Position numbers and translations under genes: made by a program
The notes under the pieces: model-generated
What the model was told of the DNA's origin: nothing
Database searches by the model: none
Seen by the model: the letters and a program-made list of their open reading frames with translations, nothing else
Assembly: GCA_014904845.1 (NCBI GenBank)
Contig: MU119232.1
Location: forward strand, 186,001 to 250,000
DNA from: Acephala macrosclerotiorum
Taxonomy: Eukaryota; Ascomycota; Leotiomycetes; Helotiales; Mollisiaceae
Reading direction: 5' to 3'
Length of the DNA: 64,000 nt
In this document: piece by piece, positions 10,857-21,285 of the stretch
Layout: every line of letters starts with the position of its first letter
Position numbering within the stretch: position 1 is the first letter of the stretch

Positions 10857-11904
10857 ATGGCGACAGAACACAATGTCCAGGCTCGCGCGAACGCGAACGG
10901 TGACCCATTAGAGAAGGACTTCTCGAACGGAAATGGATACACCAATGGACCCTCAGCATACCATCTAAACGATACCAACATGGACCACGGCGAGGCGTTG
11001 AAGAGAATCCGGACAGCGGGCAGCATTTCAATCTCGCCTGAACTTTTCGAGAAGATGTACCTGTCTCCTCAAAATGTTGTCAAAGGTGATCTGCGAAAGA
11101 CCTTTGCTAATCCAACTCCTGTGTATGTTTACAACTTGTCTCGAGTCGTTCGTTGCTAATAGATCCCAGCGCTCTTCTCGGTTTCTTGCTCTCACTCTCA
11201 CCTTTGTCTTGCGACCTGATGGGCTGGCGAGGATCTGGCGGCAATGGTGCCGCTGGAACGTGAGTTCTGCTTCTCTCCTCTCTCCCGTTTATGTTCTGAT
11301 TGATTTCAGCGGAACCTATTACTTCTTCGGCGGTCTTCTCATGCTCCTCGGCGGCTTCCTCGAATTCATCCTCGGCAACACCTTCCCCTTCGTAGTATTC
11401 ACATCCTTCGGCGCCTTCTGGCTCTCCTTCGCCTCAACCCTCCAACCCTTCTACTATGCCTACGGCTCCTACGCTCCAGCCGGCCAACCCGAAGCCGCAG
11501 GTCTCTCAACCGTCGGCTTCACAGCCTCCTTCGGCTTCTTCCTCCTCTTCATGGGAGTCCTCTGCTTCATCTACCTAATCTGCTCTCTTCGAACCAACGT
11601 CGTCTTCGTCGTCATCTTCTTCACTCTGGTCTGTGCATTTTGTCTTTTGGCCGGTGCTTATTGGCAGAACGCCAATGCGATTGGTGGTACTGGAGCGAGT
11701 GCTGCGAGCGCGGCGAGACTGGCGGGCAGGTTGCAGATCGCGGCGGGTGCGTTTACGTTTGTGACGAGTATGGCCGGGTGGTGGATCTTCTTTGCTATTA
11801 TGTTGGCGGCGTTGGATTTCCCGTTCCAGATTCCCGTGGGTGATTTGTCAACGGCGATCAAGGGTGCGAGCGAGAGAGCGAAGGCTAAGGAGCACGTTGT
11901 CTAA
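10857..11904 (+). CDS. ATO/GPR1-FUN34-YaaH family acetate/ammonium transporter
   Basis: Three exons (10857-11122, 11170-11259, 11310-11904) close to 316 residues. After a hydrophilic N-tail of about 85 residues comes the family signature NPTPVALLGFLLSLSP (usual form NPAPLGL). Six hydrophobic helices follow: YFFGGLLMLLGGFLEFILGN, FGAFWLSFASTLQP, SFGFFLLFMGVLCFIYLICSL, VVFVVIFFTLVCAFCLLAGAYW and AGGAFTFVTSMAGWWIFFAIMLA-type segments. Family members sit in the plasma membrane and move acetate with protons, or take part in ammonium export; in yeast and moulds they are induced on acetate and repressed by glucose. Both introns are short (47 and 50 nt). The C-terminus is charged (SERAKAKEHVV). Substrate here is inferred from the family. 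Confidence 0.94.
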
Positions 11905-14813
11905 ACACTTTTACTTTCATTGCATGAAAGGCACACATCGATAGATGATGGGATGAATGGATACTGGGCAAGAAAATAGGAGTGGGATGGTGGCATTCGG
12001 GGAGTTGGAGTGGGGAAAATCTGGGGGTTGTACATAGCATTTGAATCGTTGTGCTGCTGCTTGCTCGCTCGAGCTTCGCTTGGCATTTGATACCGTTGGT
12101 AAAACCTACTTTTTCTACTTGCACTTGCGACTGCATGGTTGCATAGTACTTAATATTGAATATCAAAATTCTCTCTACATATCCTTTCCATCGTCGTCTT
12201 TCCCAATACCCTCGAATAAATTCATCTCCGACCAACTCCAAGCCTATTCAGCCGGACTGAGACATTGCAAGGTTGGAATCCGCTTTCACCTGCCAACCCC
12301 AACGCCAAGGCAGATACACCAATTCCCAAGGTGGTCAGCAAAGCGCCAAGTGGCGTGACCTTCTCAAGCCCTCGAACTTTAATACGCTGGACCACGTTCT
12401 CCGGGACGCCAAGCGAGATGCAGCCAATACGGAGGCATGGAAGGTACGAAATTCATGCACCCCTCAGCCGCATGCACGGGCCCTTCCCTTTGTCCGCACG
12501 CTAGGTTTGGCGGGTTTCTGAGATTCTGTGGGGGTTGGCGTTTTGGGGGTCTCAGATTCTGTTTGGTTTGATTGGATTTTGACTTGACTCGTTGATGCGT
12601 TGGGAATTTGTTTGTTCGTGAATTGGGAGGTTGAGGTTTTGCTTGCGCACGTTTGGCAGCTGGGAGGAGATTCACTTGAAGTTTGAAGGCGATTGCGGCG
12701 ACGTGTTCTGAAGTTCGAGGACCTTGGATCGAATTGGATTGATGGAGGGGGAGTGTAAAATATCTCGTGTCTCACGCTGTGTTTGCGATCAATACAGAAC
12801 ATCACTGGACCTTCCTCAAGTTCATGGGAAAGAGAATTTCTTAGCGTGCTCCGTGCCTCTTGCGCTCATCCTAGGCCTTTTGCTTCTTCAGCAGGTCGCC
12901 TACTTTTTCTCTCCTTCCTTCCCTCCCCCCCTCGTGGCAGGTCCTGCTCAGCTTTGCTTTGACCGCTTTTCATTGTCAACTACGTCTTTACTACCATGAT
13001 TCGCCATTTCTCATCCTGTATCTCGGATACCTGAGACCTGCCATCTCCGCGAGGCTTCTCGACCTCTTATGCACTTCGTCGGAGCATAGTCTAAAGGGAC
13101 TGGTATGATCAAAGATAGCATCTTGTTATCTGCCTGTGGTCTGCAGCCTCACCTTCCATGTTCCCTTGTCGCTGGAGTCTTCTGAATTGAGCATGCCACA
13201 CTGTGAGAACGTTCGAGGTTTTATACCCACCGAGACGAGGGGAAGGCTGCTAGGATCGATGGTTGAAGTGAATGACATCAACTTCGACCTTAGACTACTA
13301 TCAGTTGAGAGAGCAAAAGGAGTGGTATTGTGATGTCTAATCTGCCTATCTAGCTAAGTGGGAATGTTCCCTTAATAAAGTGAATTCACTAGTGCATCCA
13401 GTCCGGCTGAGACAATCCATATAAGCCGACGCTCGATCGATCATGAGACCTCATTCCCACATTGATCACTATCTCAGTGCACTCTCCACCAATATCACCT
13501 GAATACGAGTTCTCAACTGACAACTACTCTCGTGAAGAGACCTTAGATTCAAAGGTAGAGGGTAGTATAAATACTTCACCCCTCACTTTGTGCTTGTGAT
13601 CAAACGAGCACGAAACGGCAAGATAGCACGACTAGAGACGAAGGGTTCTTGCGCCTTGCAATTCCAACGAAATTCTTTCCTTCTCAAGTTTGCTCTCTTT
13701 CATCTAAAAATCAACTCGTCGAAATAGGCGCAGTGCTGCATAAGCGAATGTCAGACCGGCCAAGATAATCTTTTATATGACCAGATTGTATGACTAAGAA
13801 GTCCATACCACATAAAATTCCTATTAGTCATTCATGAATCGATTGTTGTGCAGTTCAAAGTCTTCTAATGAAAACTTCGAGATTTCTAGAGACAGGGAAA
13901 GGTTCTATACTCTCTTCTCTTCTCTGAGCGCTTCTCGGGTCTCTTCGCGTGAAGGTGTTTGATTGAAATTTGAAGATGCGGAGTAGAGATTCATGACAAC
14001 TTGGACTTTCTAGTAAAAGAGAGTAAAAATAACATAAAGAGTGTTGATTGACATCAGGTTCAAGATCCAACGAAACCCGTCTCCCAGTCGTGTAGGCAGG
14101 AAAGCCTGTACCGCCAACACACATCAGAACTGAGGAACTCTCCTTAAAGGTTCCTGTCAAAGCCTAAGAAACAGACAATATTCTGATTTAATGGAAACTA
14201 TGTCCCGATCCAACACTCAACCTGTGCTTTCGAACCATTGGAGACGACTTCTCCGCTGATCACCAAAATCTTTCTGTCCACTAGGGCAAGTGAATTCCAT
14301 AACTTTCACAGTGAGTTGGAAAATGTGCTGAGATAATTCTCAAGTCCAAAGGAAATGAGATGACCGTAGCAGGAGGAAATGGACTTACGCGTAATACTCA
14401 CCTCTGCAATGTTATGTTCGTTGGCGTTACCAGCATCTAGTTGATCTCGCTAAGCTCAGGGGTTACAATGATGGCGAACTTTCATTGAATATTGGTCAAC
14501 CAGAACAAAGGACCATGCTTATTGAATATTTCAGTTTGCTGTGGTATGGGTCTATGATAAATTGGTCATCTCAAGACACAAATGCTTAGGGTCCCTGCAA
14601 ACAGTAAAAGTTCATGATAACCGAGCGTCCAATGAGGATCTCAAGATACAGGTAAGAGACGGAGTCCGCTATTGGTCGGAACTTCTTCGTATAAACTGTT
14701 TCCGGCGAACTGGTTGAAGATGATTTCTTGCCTTTGGGCTGCTCGATCTTCGATCTAATCCTCCCGACGACTTCGAAGATCGAGTCAGCAGCATTGACCC
14801 CAACGCAGCACAA
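11905..14813. other. 2.9-kb gene-free stretch
   Basis: No supported gene. The first few hundred bases are the 3' flank of the transporter. GT-rich and CT-rich tracts around 12500-12680 and 12880-12990 generate spurious open frames on both strands. The final bases form the promoter of the F-box-like gene. Confidence 0.4.
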
Positions 14814-16429
14814 ATGGATCCTTTTGCTCCTCAGGACTTGTCTATTGAGACTGATATGCTTCCGAAAGATCACCCAGCTTTGAAAGGTGACAGTCCCGCT
14901 CTTGCGGCATCCGGTAAGTGCAGTAAATCTAATCGCTCGCATCCAGCAGCTAATATGAACTCTCAGGAACGATCCTCACCTCTCCCTCCCACGCGACCTT
15001 CAAAACACCCTTGGATCAGTCATACATCTGGACATTGATTTGCCAACATGCAGATCTCCCAACTTGCAAGCAAATCAGACTCGTCAATCGTGCTGCGAGC
15101 AAGCCCGCTGCTCAACGGCTTTTCCAAGAGGTTTACATTATGGCATTATCCGATTGCTTTGAAAAGCTCAGTTGCATTGCTTCTGATGCTATTATCAGCA
15201 AGTATGTGAAGAAAATCGTTTACGTCAGCGATATTCTCAATCCAGACTACTGCAATCTCTCAAAGTGGAAGCAGGATGCCTGGCATGACAGTAATTATGC
15301 CTTCAGCAATGAAGACATGGCGAAGTATGTCCGCTTTCGTGGCATGTTTCTCGAACAAAGGGCTCTTCTCAATGGCAACTTCGACACCATAAGCCTCAGA
15401 ACTTCACTGCCACTTCTCGAAAACTTGGGCTCGATTGACATCATTTCACTTGGCAACTTACTCCAACGCTTCGTCAACCTTCAGGTACCATTGGCAAGTA
15501 GATTGCTCAGGGAGACTTTAATTGACCCGATGAAGTCCCTCATGCATTTCACAGTCTCTCCCGAGAATGCCAGACCTCTGGAAGCCTATATCCAGGCATG
15601 CTCATCAAAGTTCACTGGTGTCAGAAACCTCACAGTCGATCATTGCCCTTGGGGCTTCTGGCAAGTTAGTCCAATCACACAACAGCCAGCAACATTCCCT
15701 CGCATTAGATCGCTGCTCGGAAACGCATTCTTGAATCTTTCATCGTTGACCATGACAAGCTTCATGGGAAGTATGAAAGTCGCTGAGCAGGGTCAGTTAC
15801 CAATTGAAGAGCTGGTTGCTTTTCTAAAAGCTACGCCAAACCTACAGCACCTGTCATTGAAGTGCCAGCCTCTCAATGAGTATTACAGCAACTGGAGCGA
15901 AGCAGAGGATACCGAATTGACCGGATTATTCGAGGAGTTGACATGGATGAAGCTAAAGAGTTTGACTTTAAGTCGATGCTTCTCCGAGCGTGATGCGTTC
16001 GTGCAGTTTATGGAACGTCACAAAGTAACACTTTCAAATCTTCACCTGGATCAATTCACATTGACCGAGAAACCTGTTGCACCACTTAGTATAGTGGGAG
16101 CCTCACTGTCCGGTGTCGGCTGCTGGACCAAGTATTTCACCCAGCCAGCCTCCCCGGAAGCATCTTGGGAGCTAGCAATTCAATACCTAGCAAGATTTCT
16201 GAAGCTGGAGAATGCTGATCTTCACAATGTGGATGATAAGTATCTTACGAGGGTCTCTGGCGGTTCTATCAAAGCTAGTACACGCTTCATCAGTGGGGAG
16301 GTTGAGGCCAATAGGTGGAGATTCTGTCAACAACTGACTCGTTACCTTTTGTTGAGAGGTGAGGGTGTGCACTTTCCCGTGTATGGATGCAGACAAGTTG
16401 CTGGTTGTGGATGCACCATCTGTCAATGA
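14814..16429 (+). CDS. F-box-like protein with leucine-rich repeat-type C-terminal region
   Basis: Two exons (14814-14913 and 14967-16429) give 520 residues. The 53-nt intron has GTAAGT and CAG borders and the join keeps the frame. Residues about 50-95 read IWTLICQHADLPTCKQIRLVNRAASKPAAQRLFQEV, split over one helix-rich segment. This fits the fungal F-box pattern in which L-x-x-I, LRLVNR and LF mark the Skp1-binding fold. The rest contains irregular leucine-rich segments (LSSLTMTSFMGS, LQHLSLKCQPL, LKSLTLSRCFSE, LSNLHLDQFTL), as in LRR-type F-box proteins. The expected role is substrate choice for an SCF ubiquitin ligase; the target is unknown. The Cys-rich tail (GCRQVAGCGCTICQ) is unusual. 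Confidence 0.72.
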
Positions 16430-17223
16430 GCTAGGGAGCACGCACCTGGAGAAAGTTGGTGGAAGCTGCAGTTATTAGGGCGTGCCTGGATTATATGCAT
16501 CCAAATTCGGTGCACGTTTCATTTTAGGGGCCCAATTTCTGTTGACTTAGGAGATAACCCAGGGGTGCACAGGTGGCAAAGATGATCATGGACGCGTAAA
16601 GAGGCCTCCCCAAAAGACTCCGTGTATATTAGAAACCTCGAACAAAAGTCCATTCTGATATTGCTTGCGCCATTGCATAAAAAGCTTTGAGATTGCAAGA
16701 AAAGGCTCAGGTGGTGAGGATAACCTGCGCGATAGAATAAAGGCACTGTGCCATCACGTTTGAATCTTCTAAAGTGAACTATAAGGCGCAGAGGTGATCA
16801 TTGACCGAACAACTGCTCACCGACCGCTCCCAGAAGCGACAGCTCACACCATGACTCCCACTCCAAGCATCAGCAATCGTCAACGGATCACCATCACTTT
16901 TTTGTGCTTCCACTTCGGCACCACCCTCCACATCGCATCTCAGGAAGTTGCCTCTTTGGCCCTTAGCTAATACCAACTCATCACTCTTCATTTCTCTACT
17001 GTCGTGGTTAGAATCGTGACTGTCAAAGCACAATGAAGTTTTGCCTCTCCGGCGTGGCTATTGCGCTAGTATTTGGGGTGATGAGGATCATGGAATATGG
17101 GTGAAGCTGAGGGGTTGGAAGTGAAAAGGTGAAGAGGATTCGGTCGTGCGCTAGGTACACGTGGCAGTGGACGACATTAAAAACAGAATGCAAACTGTAA
17201 TGACACAGTTTCGACGTTCCAAA
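16430..17223. other. Intergenic
   Basis: Tail-to-tail gap between the F-box-like gene and the GH5 gene. No gene or repeat is supported. Confidence 0.45.
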
Positions 17224-18714
17224 CTACTTGCCGTTGATACCCCTCAACGCATCCTCACTCAATATCTTGTTCAGCTCCTCCCTCACCAAACAATTCTCAA
17301 ACTTAAAACTCCCAGCAAGAACATCCAATTCCTCTTCGCTCTTCCCGACAAACAACTCTGCCATCTCCCACGTAATATACTCACTCAACAACCCCTCTCT
17401 TATCACCCTCTCAAAGTGGCGTTCAAAGCTCCAGAGTGGACTCGGATATTTCTTCTTTTGCAGATGATCCGGAACCATCTCCTTTAATGCTTTCAAAAAT
17501 GGATCATAGATATGCTTCACCTGATCATCGTTGCAACCCCAGAAGTCGAGTCCCAATTTTTGTTTTTTAGCGAGGAAGGGTGCGATGAGTTGCATGTATG
17601 GAGACTTGGGATCAACGTAGACCATGCCTTGGTACCCGATATCTTTGTAGAGCCAGATGTTCCAGTGAACGTCGGATTCGCGGTAAATGGCGACTTGTTC
17701 TCGGAGGAGGGCAAAGCGGCGGACGTTGACGGCTTCTGCTGTCTCGTCGTTCTCCTCTGAGCTGGCGTACACGGGTCCGAATTCACCGTTCCAGATCGGG
17801 GTGCCTGTCTCGCGCATGTATTTCACTTTGCGTTCAAATGACCTCCTCAATTTCGCTTTCTGATCCTCAGTGCCATCATATATATGGCCTCTTGGAAATC
17901 CAAACGTCGAGTAGTCATGGCAGGCGTAGACGGCATTTGGCAAGAACTTCGTAGGGAAGTGGGTAAAATCCATAGAATAGGTATTGCCATCGATGAAGAG
18001 AATATGGTCTGGGTCGACGGCGCGGATTGCCTTCTCGATGCGATCGTAGAAGGTAACAAGATTGACGTGATCGGGATCCGCAGGCTCGTTGAGAGGGTTG
18101 TATCCAGCGATGACTGGGTTGCCACGATATCTTTCAGCAATCTTTACCCACAAGTTGACAACCCGATTTTGGAAGTCCTTGAATCTCCAAAACAATGCTC
18201 GCGTGAGACCAGAGTCACAATGCCAGTCTTGATTCTGTCCGCCAGGTGCTGTGTGGAGATCTAGAATAACGTACAGGCCATGCTTGGTGCAGTGGTTGAT
18301 GATCCGGTCGAGTAATCGGAACCCTTCTTCCTTGATGACGCCTGGGTTCATGTCATCCTCGAAATGACGGTAGTTGAAGGGAAGCCGGACACAGTTCAGA
18401 CCAAGTGAGGCAAAGAAGGCTGCATCTTTGTCGGAGAAGAGATAGTCGAGTAGACGGTCGAAGTAGAAATTGGCCTTTTCCTTGCCCAGTACCTCTTCAA
18501 AAGACTCACGGTGCTCATGCTCTTGGCCGGAGAAGCCGGTGATGAAGTTCTCCTGGTTCAACACCCCACCAAGGCCAACGCCCTTGAGAACCACCTTCTT
18601 CCCATCGCCATCAATCACATCACTACCAGAGACGCGAAGGATGGACTTGATAATGCGCTGCTTCGAAGGGGCGACAAACCGAGAGTCCAAAGGTTCTTCA
18701 AGCGAAGGTGCCAT
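17224..18714 (-). CDS. Glycoside hydrolase family 5 enzyme, no signal peptide
   Basis: An uninterrupted frame of 496 residues starts at the ATG at 18714. Earlier in-frame sequence belongs to the leader and lacks a start. The GH5 (clan A) barrel is clear: KGVGLGGVLN at the first strand, LGLNCVRLPFNYRHF, HGLYVILDLHTAPGGQNQDWH, then the acid/base Glu210 in YNPLNEP and the nucleophile Glu311 in IWNGEFGP. The layout resembles fungal exo-beta-1,3-glucanase-type or beta-glucosidase-type GH5 proteins, but I cannot fix the subfamily. Unlike secreted relatives it begins MAPSLEEPLDSRF and has no signal peptide, so it probably acts inside the cell. Its neighbours, a Zn2Cys6 regulator and a sugar permease on the same strand, support import of an oligosaccharide followed by cytosolic hydrolysis. 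Confidence 0.92.
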   Translation of the reverse strand: MAPSLEEPLDSRFVAPSKQRIIKSILRVSGSDVIDGDGKKVVLKGVGLGGVLNQENFITGFSGQEHEHRESFEEVLGKEKANFYFDRLLDYLFSDKDAAFFASLGLNCVRLPFNYRHFEDDMNPGVIKEEGFRLLDRIINHCTKHGLYVILDLHTAPGGQNQDWHCDSGLTRALFWRFKDFQNRVVNLWVKIAERYRGNPVIAGYNPLNEPADPDHVNLVTFYDRIEKAIRAVDPDHILFIDGNTYSMDFTHFPTKFLPNAVYACHDYSTFGFPRGHIYDGTEDQKAKLRRSFERKVKYMRETGTPIWNGEFGPVYASSEENDETAEAVNVRRFALLREQVAIYRESDVHWNIWLYKDIGYQGMVYVDPKSPYMQLIAPFLAKKQKLGLDFWGCNDDQVKHIYDPFLKALKEMVPDHLQKKKYPSPLWSFERHFERVIREGLLSEYITWEMAELFVGKSEEELDVLAGSFKFENCLVREELNKILSEDALRGINGK

Positions 18715-19125
18715 TTTCTGAGAAAGTGTAGATATTGGGCAAGCAGGTTGCAATGGTGAACAAAATTTAGTTGAAAAGGGGAGTAAAGGAGCGTGAGAGC
18801 CAACAACGTATATACGTAGGTGCTGGACGTAGATAATCCTACAACTTTGTGAGGTGTGGATTTCTGAAAGTGGATCTCGACCGACACTCCCTGTGACCAA
18901 TCACAGCTGCATATGCTGTAAGAACGATACTCCCCGAGGCCAACTAAGAACCTCCCAGGCTACCTCCAGTTCTGATCAGGTAGAATCAAAAAGCGCGGGG
19001 GCGGGGAAAGCAGACCTCAGTAGCGGAATGGACCTGCGAAATGTAGTTCGGATCAACGGCCTAGAGTTCCCAAGACAATTCGAATGATTCCTTTTTCGTA
19101 GTGATCTTGAAAGAAAGCAAATCAA
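18715..19125 (-). promoter_or_regulatory. GH5 upstream region
   Basis: 411 bases separate the GH5 start from the end of the regulator gene. They hold the shared motif described at 18925-18943 and the GH5 5' leader. Boundaries of the promoter itself cannot be fixed from sequence. Confidence 0.5.
18925..18943. promoter_or_regulatory. Shared 19-bp motif, copy in the GH5 upstream region
   Basis: The plus strand reads CGATACTCCCCGAGGCCAA, about 211 bp upstream of the GH5 start. The same 19-mer with a single G/T change occurs upstream of the sugar permease at 23291-23309, in the same orientation to its gene. It may be bound by the regulator encoded between the two genes; that is inference. Confidence 0.55.
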
Positions 19126-20940
19126 TCAATTGTCGCTGAACTCCTCCCACAATCTCGTGATGATATTAAGTCGGTCTACGATATCGGCCGATTCGTCTTT
19201 CCAACTCTCTAAGACCTTGATTGTCATGGTTACAACATTTTGCCACCGTTCTGGCAATAAGTCTGCCCTCTGCATATGCCGCGCTGCAAGAATCATGAGC
19301 GCGCTGCGCATGCATGCCCGCAGCATCAACCATGTGCCATGGTGGCGTACCCGAAAGCCTGGTCTTGGCTCGGATATACGCCTTACGCATTGCTCCAGCG
19401 CCTTGCGGGCATATCTGTCCACCGTATGCTGCTGCTCGAGAGGATAACTAGGTATCTGTTCTAAAGCAGCTTCGAGGAATGGTATGTACAAGATATCGTA
19501 GCAGTCGATGAGACGACCACGTAAAATGAACTTCAGAATGTCATCGTCCTCTTCAAGAGTCTCGAGGCTGAGCACATGGGGCATTGAGTCTACCCACTCT
19601 TGCATCTGCTGTTCAAGGGCGATGACAGCGGCGGCCAGCTCTTCGAAAGTCGTAGAATCTCCTCGTAACAAGGTCGTTGATACAACCTCACGGACGTTCA
19701 TCTCCAGCCGACGCAACGATATGTCTGCTAGGTAGTAGAACCATGTTGCATCGGTCTCAAAGACTTTCTCATTCGGTGGGACAGGAAATCGGAGTGGGTA
19801 TCGATGGCTTGTTCTTGGGAAGTCAGGAAGTTGAAGATGCATTCGAAGTTCAATCTCTGATTTCCAACATGTCCAATAGATGCATTCCGCTAGGGACGGA
19901 TCTTGCATTGCAAGTGTCGCATCTACGGGTTCTTGTGGGACATTGTAGCTCTCTCGTACAAAGCTGTAATGCTGCAAGCAAGCTAGGGCATGAGAGAAGA
20001 GCGTCCATGCAGAAGCTGGCCGCATCACGCACATTTGATACACACCCGCAAGGAAGTAGCACTGGGCAGTGATGAGATCTTCCACGCCGACCAAGATTCC
20101 CATACGGCGTTGAGCAGCTGCAAAGTAGCACTGTGCGGCCGTAAGATCCGACATGTTGCTAGATGCGATGGACCCCAAGGCGCATATCAGGAGCACAAGG
20201 CAGGAATCAGCGTCCCAAACAACACCCTCCAGACAGACACGTGAGACCGCATTCTGCAGCTTAGCCTCATCAAAGATTGGGTTCTTGATCAATACGTGAC
20301 GTAGGAAGCTGTTGAGAAGAAGTTTGCACGTACTTGGCTCGAGGTCACACGACCATGCAGAGATGCTGCTCCTGTTGTTGCCGTCTCGACTTGGCCCAAG
20401 TCTAGCTGCCGGATTCTGAAGCAAATCCATCAAGTTCGAACGTGCTTCGAAATGACCCATGAAGACAGGCCATGCCAGAATATCCTCGACAGTGGTATGC
20501 AATTCCCGAGGATGCTTTGGTGCAGTTGACACTGAAATAGAAGGACCCGCCGGAGAGGTTGCTACGACTGACCGACTGCTGTGGTAGGGGCCCCAATTCA
20601 GCGTATTTGAGGGAGACACTGGCAAGGGCGGTGGTGCGGGAGCTAGATGAGTTGCAGTAGAGATTGCTGAGGCCACGGCTGTGTCGACATGTGCTTTCAG
20701 CTGTAGTTCGAGTTCATCAAGGCGCTGGAGTACGTTCAAACTCGCGGGATCAAAGCTGGATAGGTCGGTGGGAGAGTAGATGCAATTGGCCCCGGAATTC
20801 TCACAAAAGGAGCATATAGGGCGCCTATTGTCACACTTCGTCTTTCGTGATCGACATGTTTGACATGCTGCTACAGCTCTCTTCCGAGGGTATGACGCGG
20901 TTCCGCGCGGGGCAGGTCGTTTGTTTCCCGGCGATTCCAT
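19126..20940 (-). CDS. Zn2Cys6 fungal-specific transcription factor
   Basis: A single uninterrupted frame of 604 residues starts at the ATG at 20940. The binuclear zinc cluster uses Cys26, Cys29, Cys36, Cys43, Cys46 and Cys53 (C-x2-C-x6-C-x6-C-x2-C-x6-C). A basic stretch (PRKRAVA) precedes it, and a leucine-containing linker (LQRLDELELQLKAHVD) follows and could dimerise. The middle region (CALGSIASSNMSD, AAAQRRMGILVG, CFLAGVYQMCVMRPASAW, YWTCWKSEIELRMHLQLP) matches the fungal-specific transcription factor domain found in regulators such as XlnR or GAL4 relatives. It lies between a permease and a GH5 gene with the same orientation, so a role as local activator of sugar use is likely. Absence of introns in a gene of this size is notable but not rare. 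Confidence 0.93.
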   Translation of the reverse strand: MESPGNKRPAPRGTASYPRKRAVAACQTCRSRKTKCDNRRPICSFCENSGANCIYSPTDLSSFDPASLNVLQRLDELELQLKAHVDTAVASAISTATHLAPAPPPLPVSPSNTLNWGPYHSSRSVVATSPAGPSISVSTAPKHPRELHTTVEDILAWPVFMGHFEARSNLMDLLQNPAARLGPSRDGNNRSSISAWSCDLEPSTCKLLLNSFLRHVLIKNPIFDEAKLQNAVSRVCLEGVVWDADSCLVLLICALGSIASSNMSDLTAAQCYFAAAQRRMGILVGVEDLITAQCYFLAGVYQMCVMRPASAWTLFSHALACLQHYSFVRESYNVPQEPVDATLAMQDPSLAECIYWTCWKSEIELRMHLQLPDFPRTSHRYPLRFPVPPNEKVFETDATWFYYLADISLRRLEMNVREVVSTTLLRGDSTTFEELAAAVIALEQQMQEWVDSMPHVLSLETLEEDDDILKFILRGRLIDCYDILYIPFLEAALEQIPSYPLEQQHTVDRYARKALEQCVRRISEPRPGFRVRHHGTWLMLRACMRSALMILAARHMQRADLLPERWQNVVTMTIKVLESWKDESADIVDRLNIITRLWEEFSDN

Positions 20941-21285
20941 AGCTGTCAGGGCAGTTGTATGACATTGTGAAAAGAAGAGATTATGTTGAAGTATGAAGTT
21001 CTAGTTCTCCTCTCCCACACGAGCGAGTTTTGATTTGCATTGAGGATGAGAGATAAAAAATGCTGAGGGGGGAGGAGGTTAGCGGGCAAGGCTTACCCGG
21101 AGCCGATACACGTGACATGGTTCTCTAGAGATTTTAACCTTATAGCCTGAGGTTGCAAATAGATTGAGCGCAATCAATTCTAGCGTGCATTCTATCTCAG
21201 ACACTCGAACAATCACAATACATAACGCCCGACAGAATATCCCTCTCGTCGACAATTATTCTCCTCCCCAGTCTGTCCAGGCCAG
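20941..21285 (-). promoter_or_regulatory. Regulator gene upstream region
   Basis: 345 bases between the permease stop and the Zn2Cys6 gene. They include CGG-type triplets (acccggagccgatacacg near 21095-21112), but the 19-bp motif seen at the two neighbouring genes is not present. Confidence 0.4.

Noticed and set aside
18925..18943. Reading the shared 19-bp motif as a CreA/Mig1 carbon-repression site
   Set aside because: Neither strand fits the SYGGRG pattern exactly, although the core CCCCG is similar.
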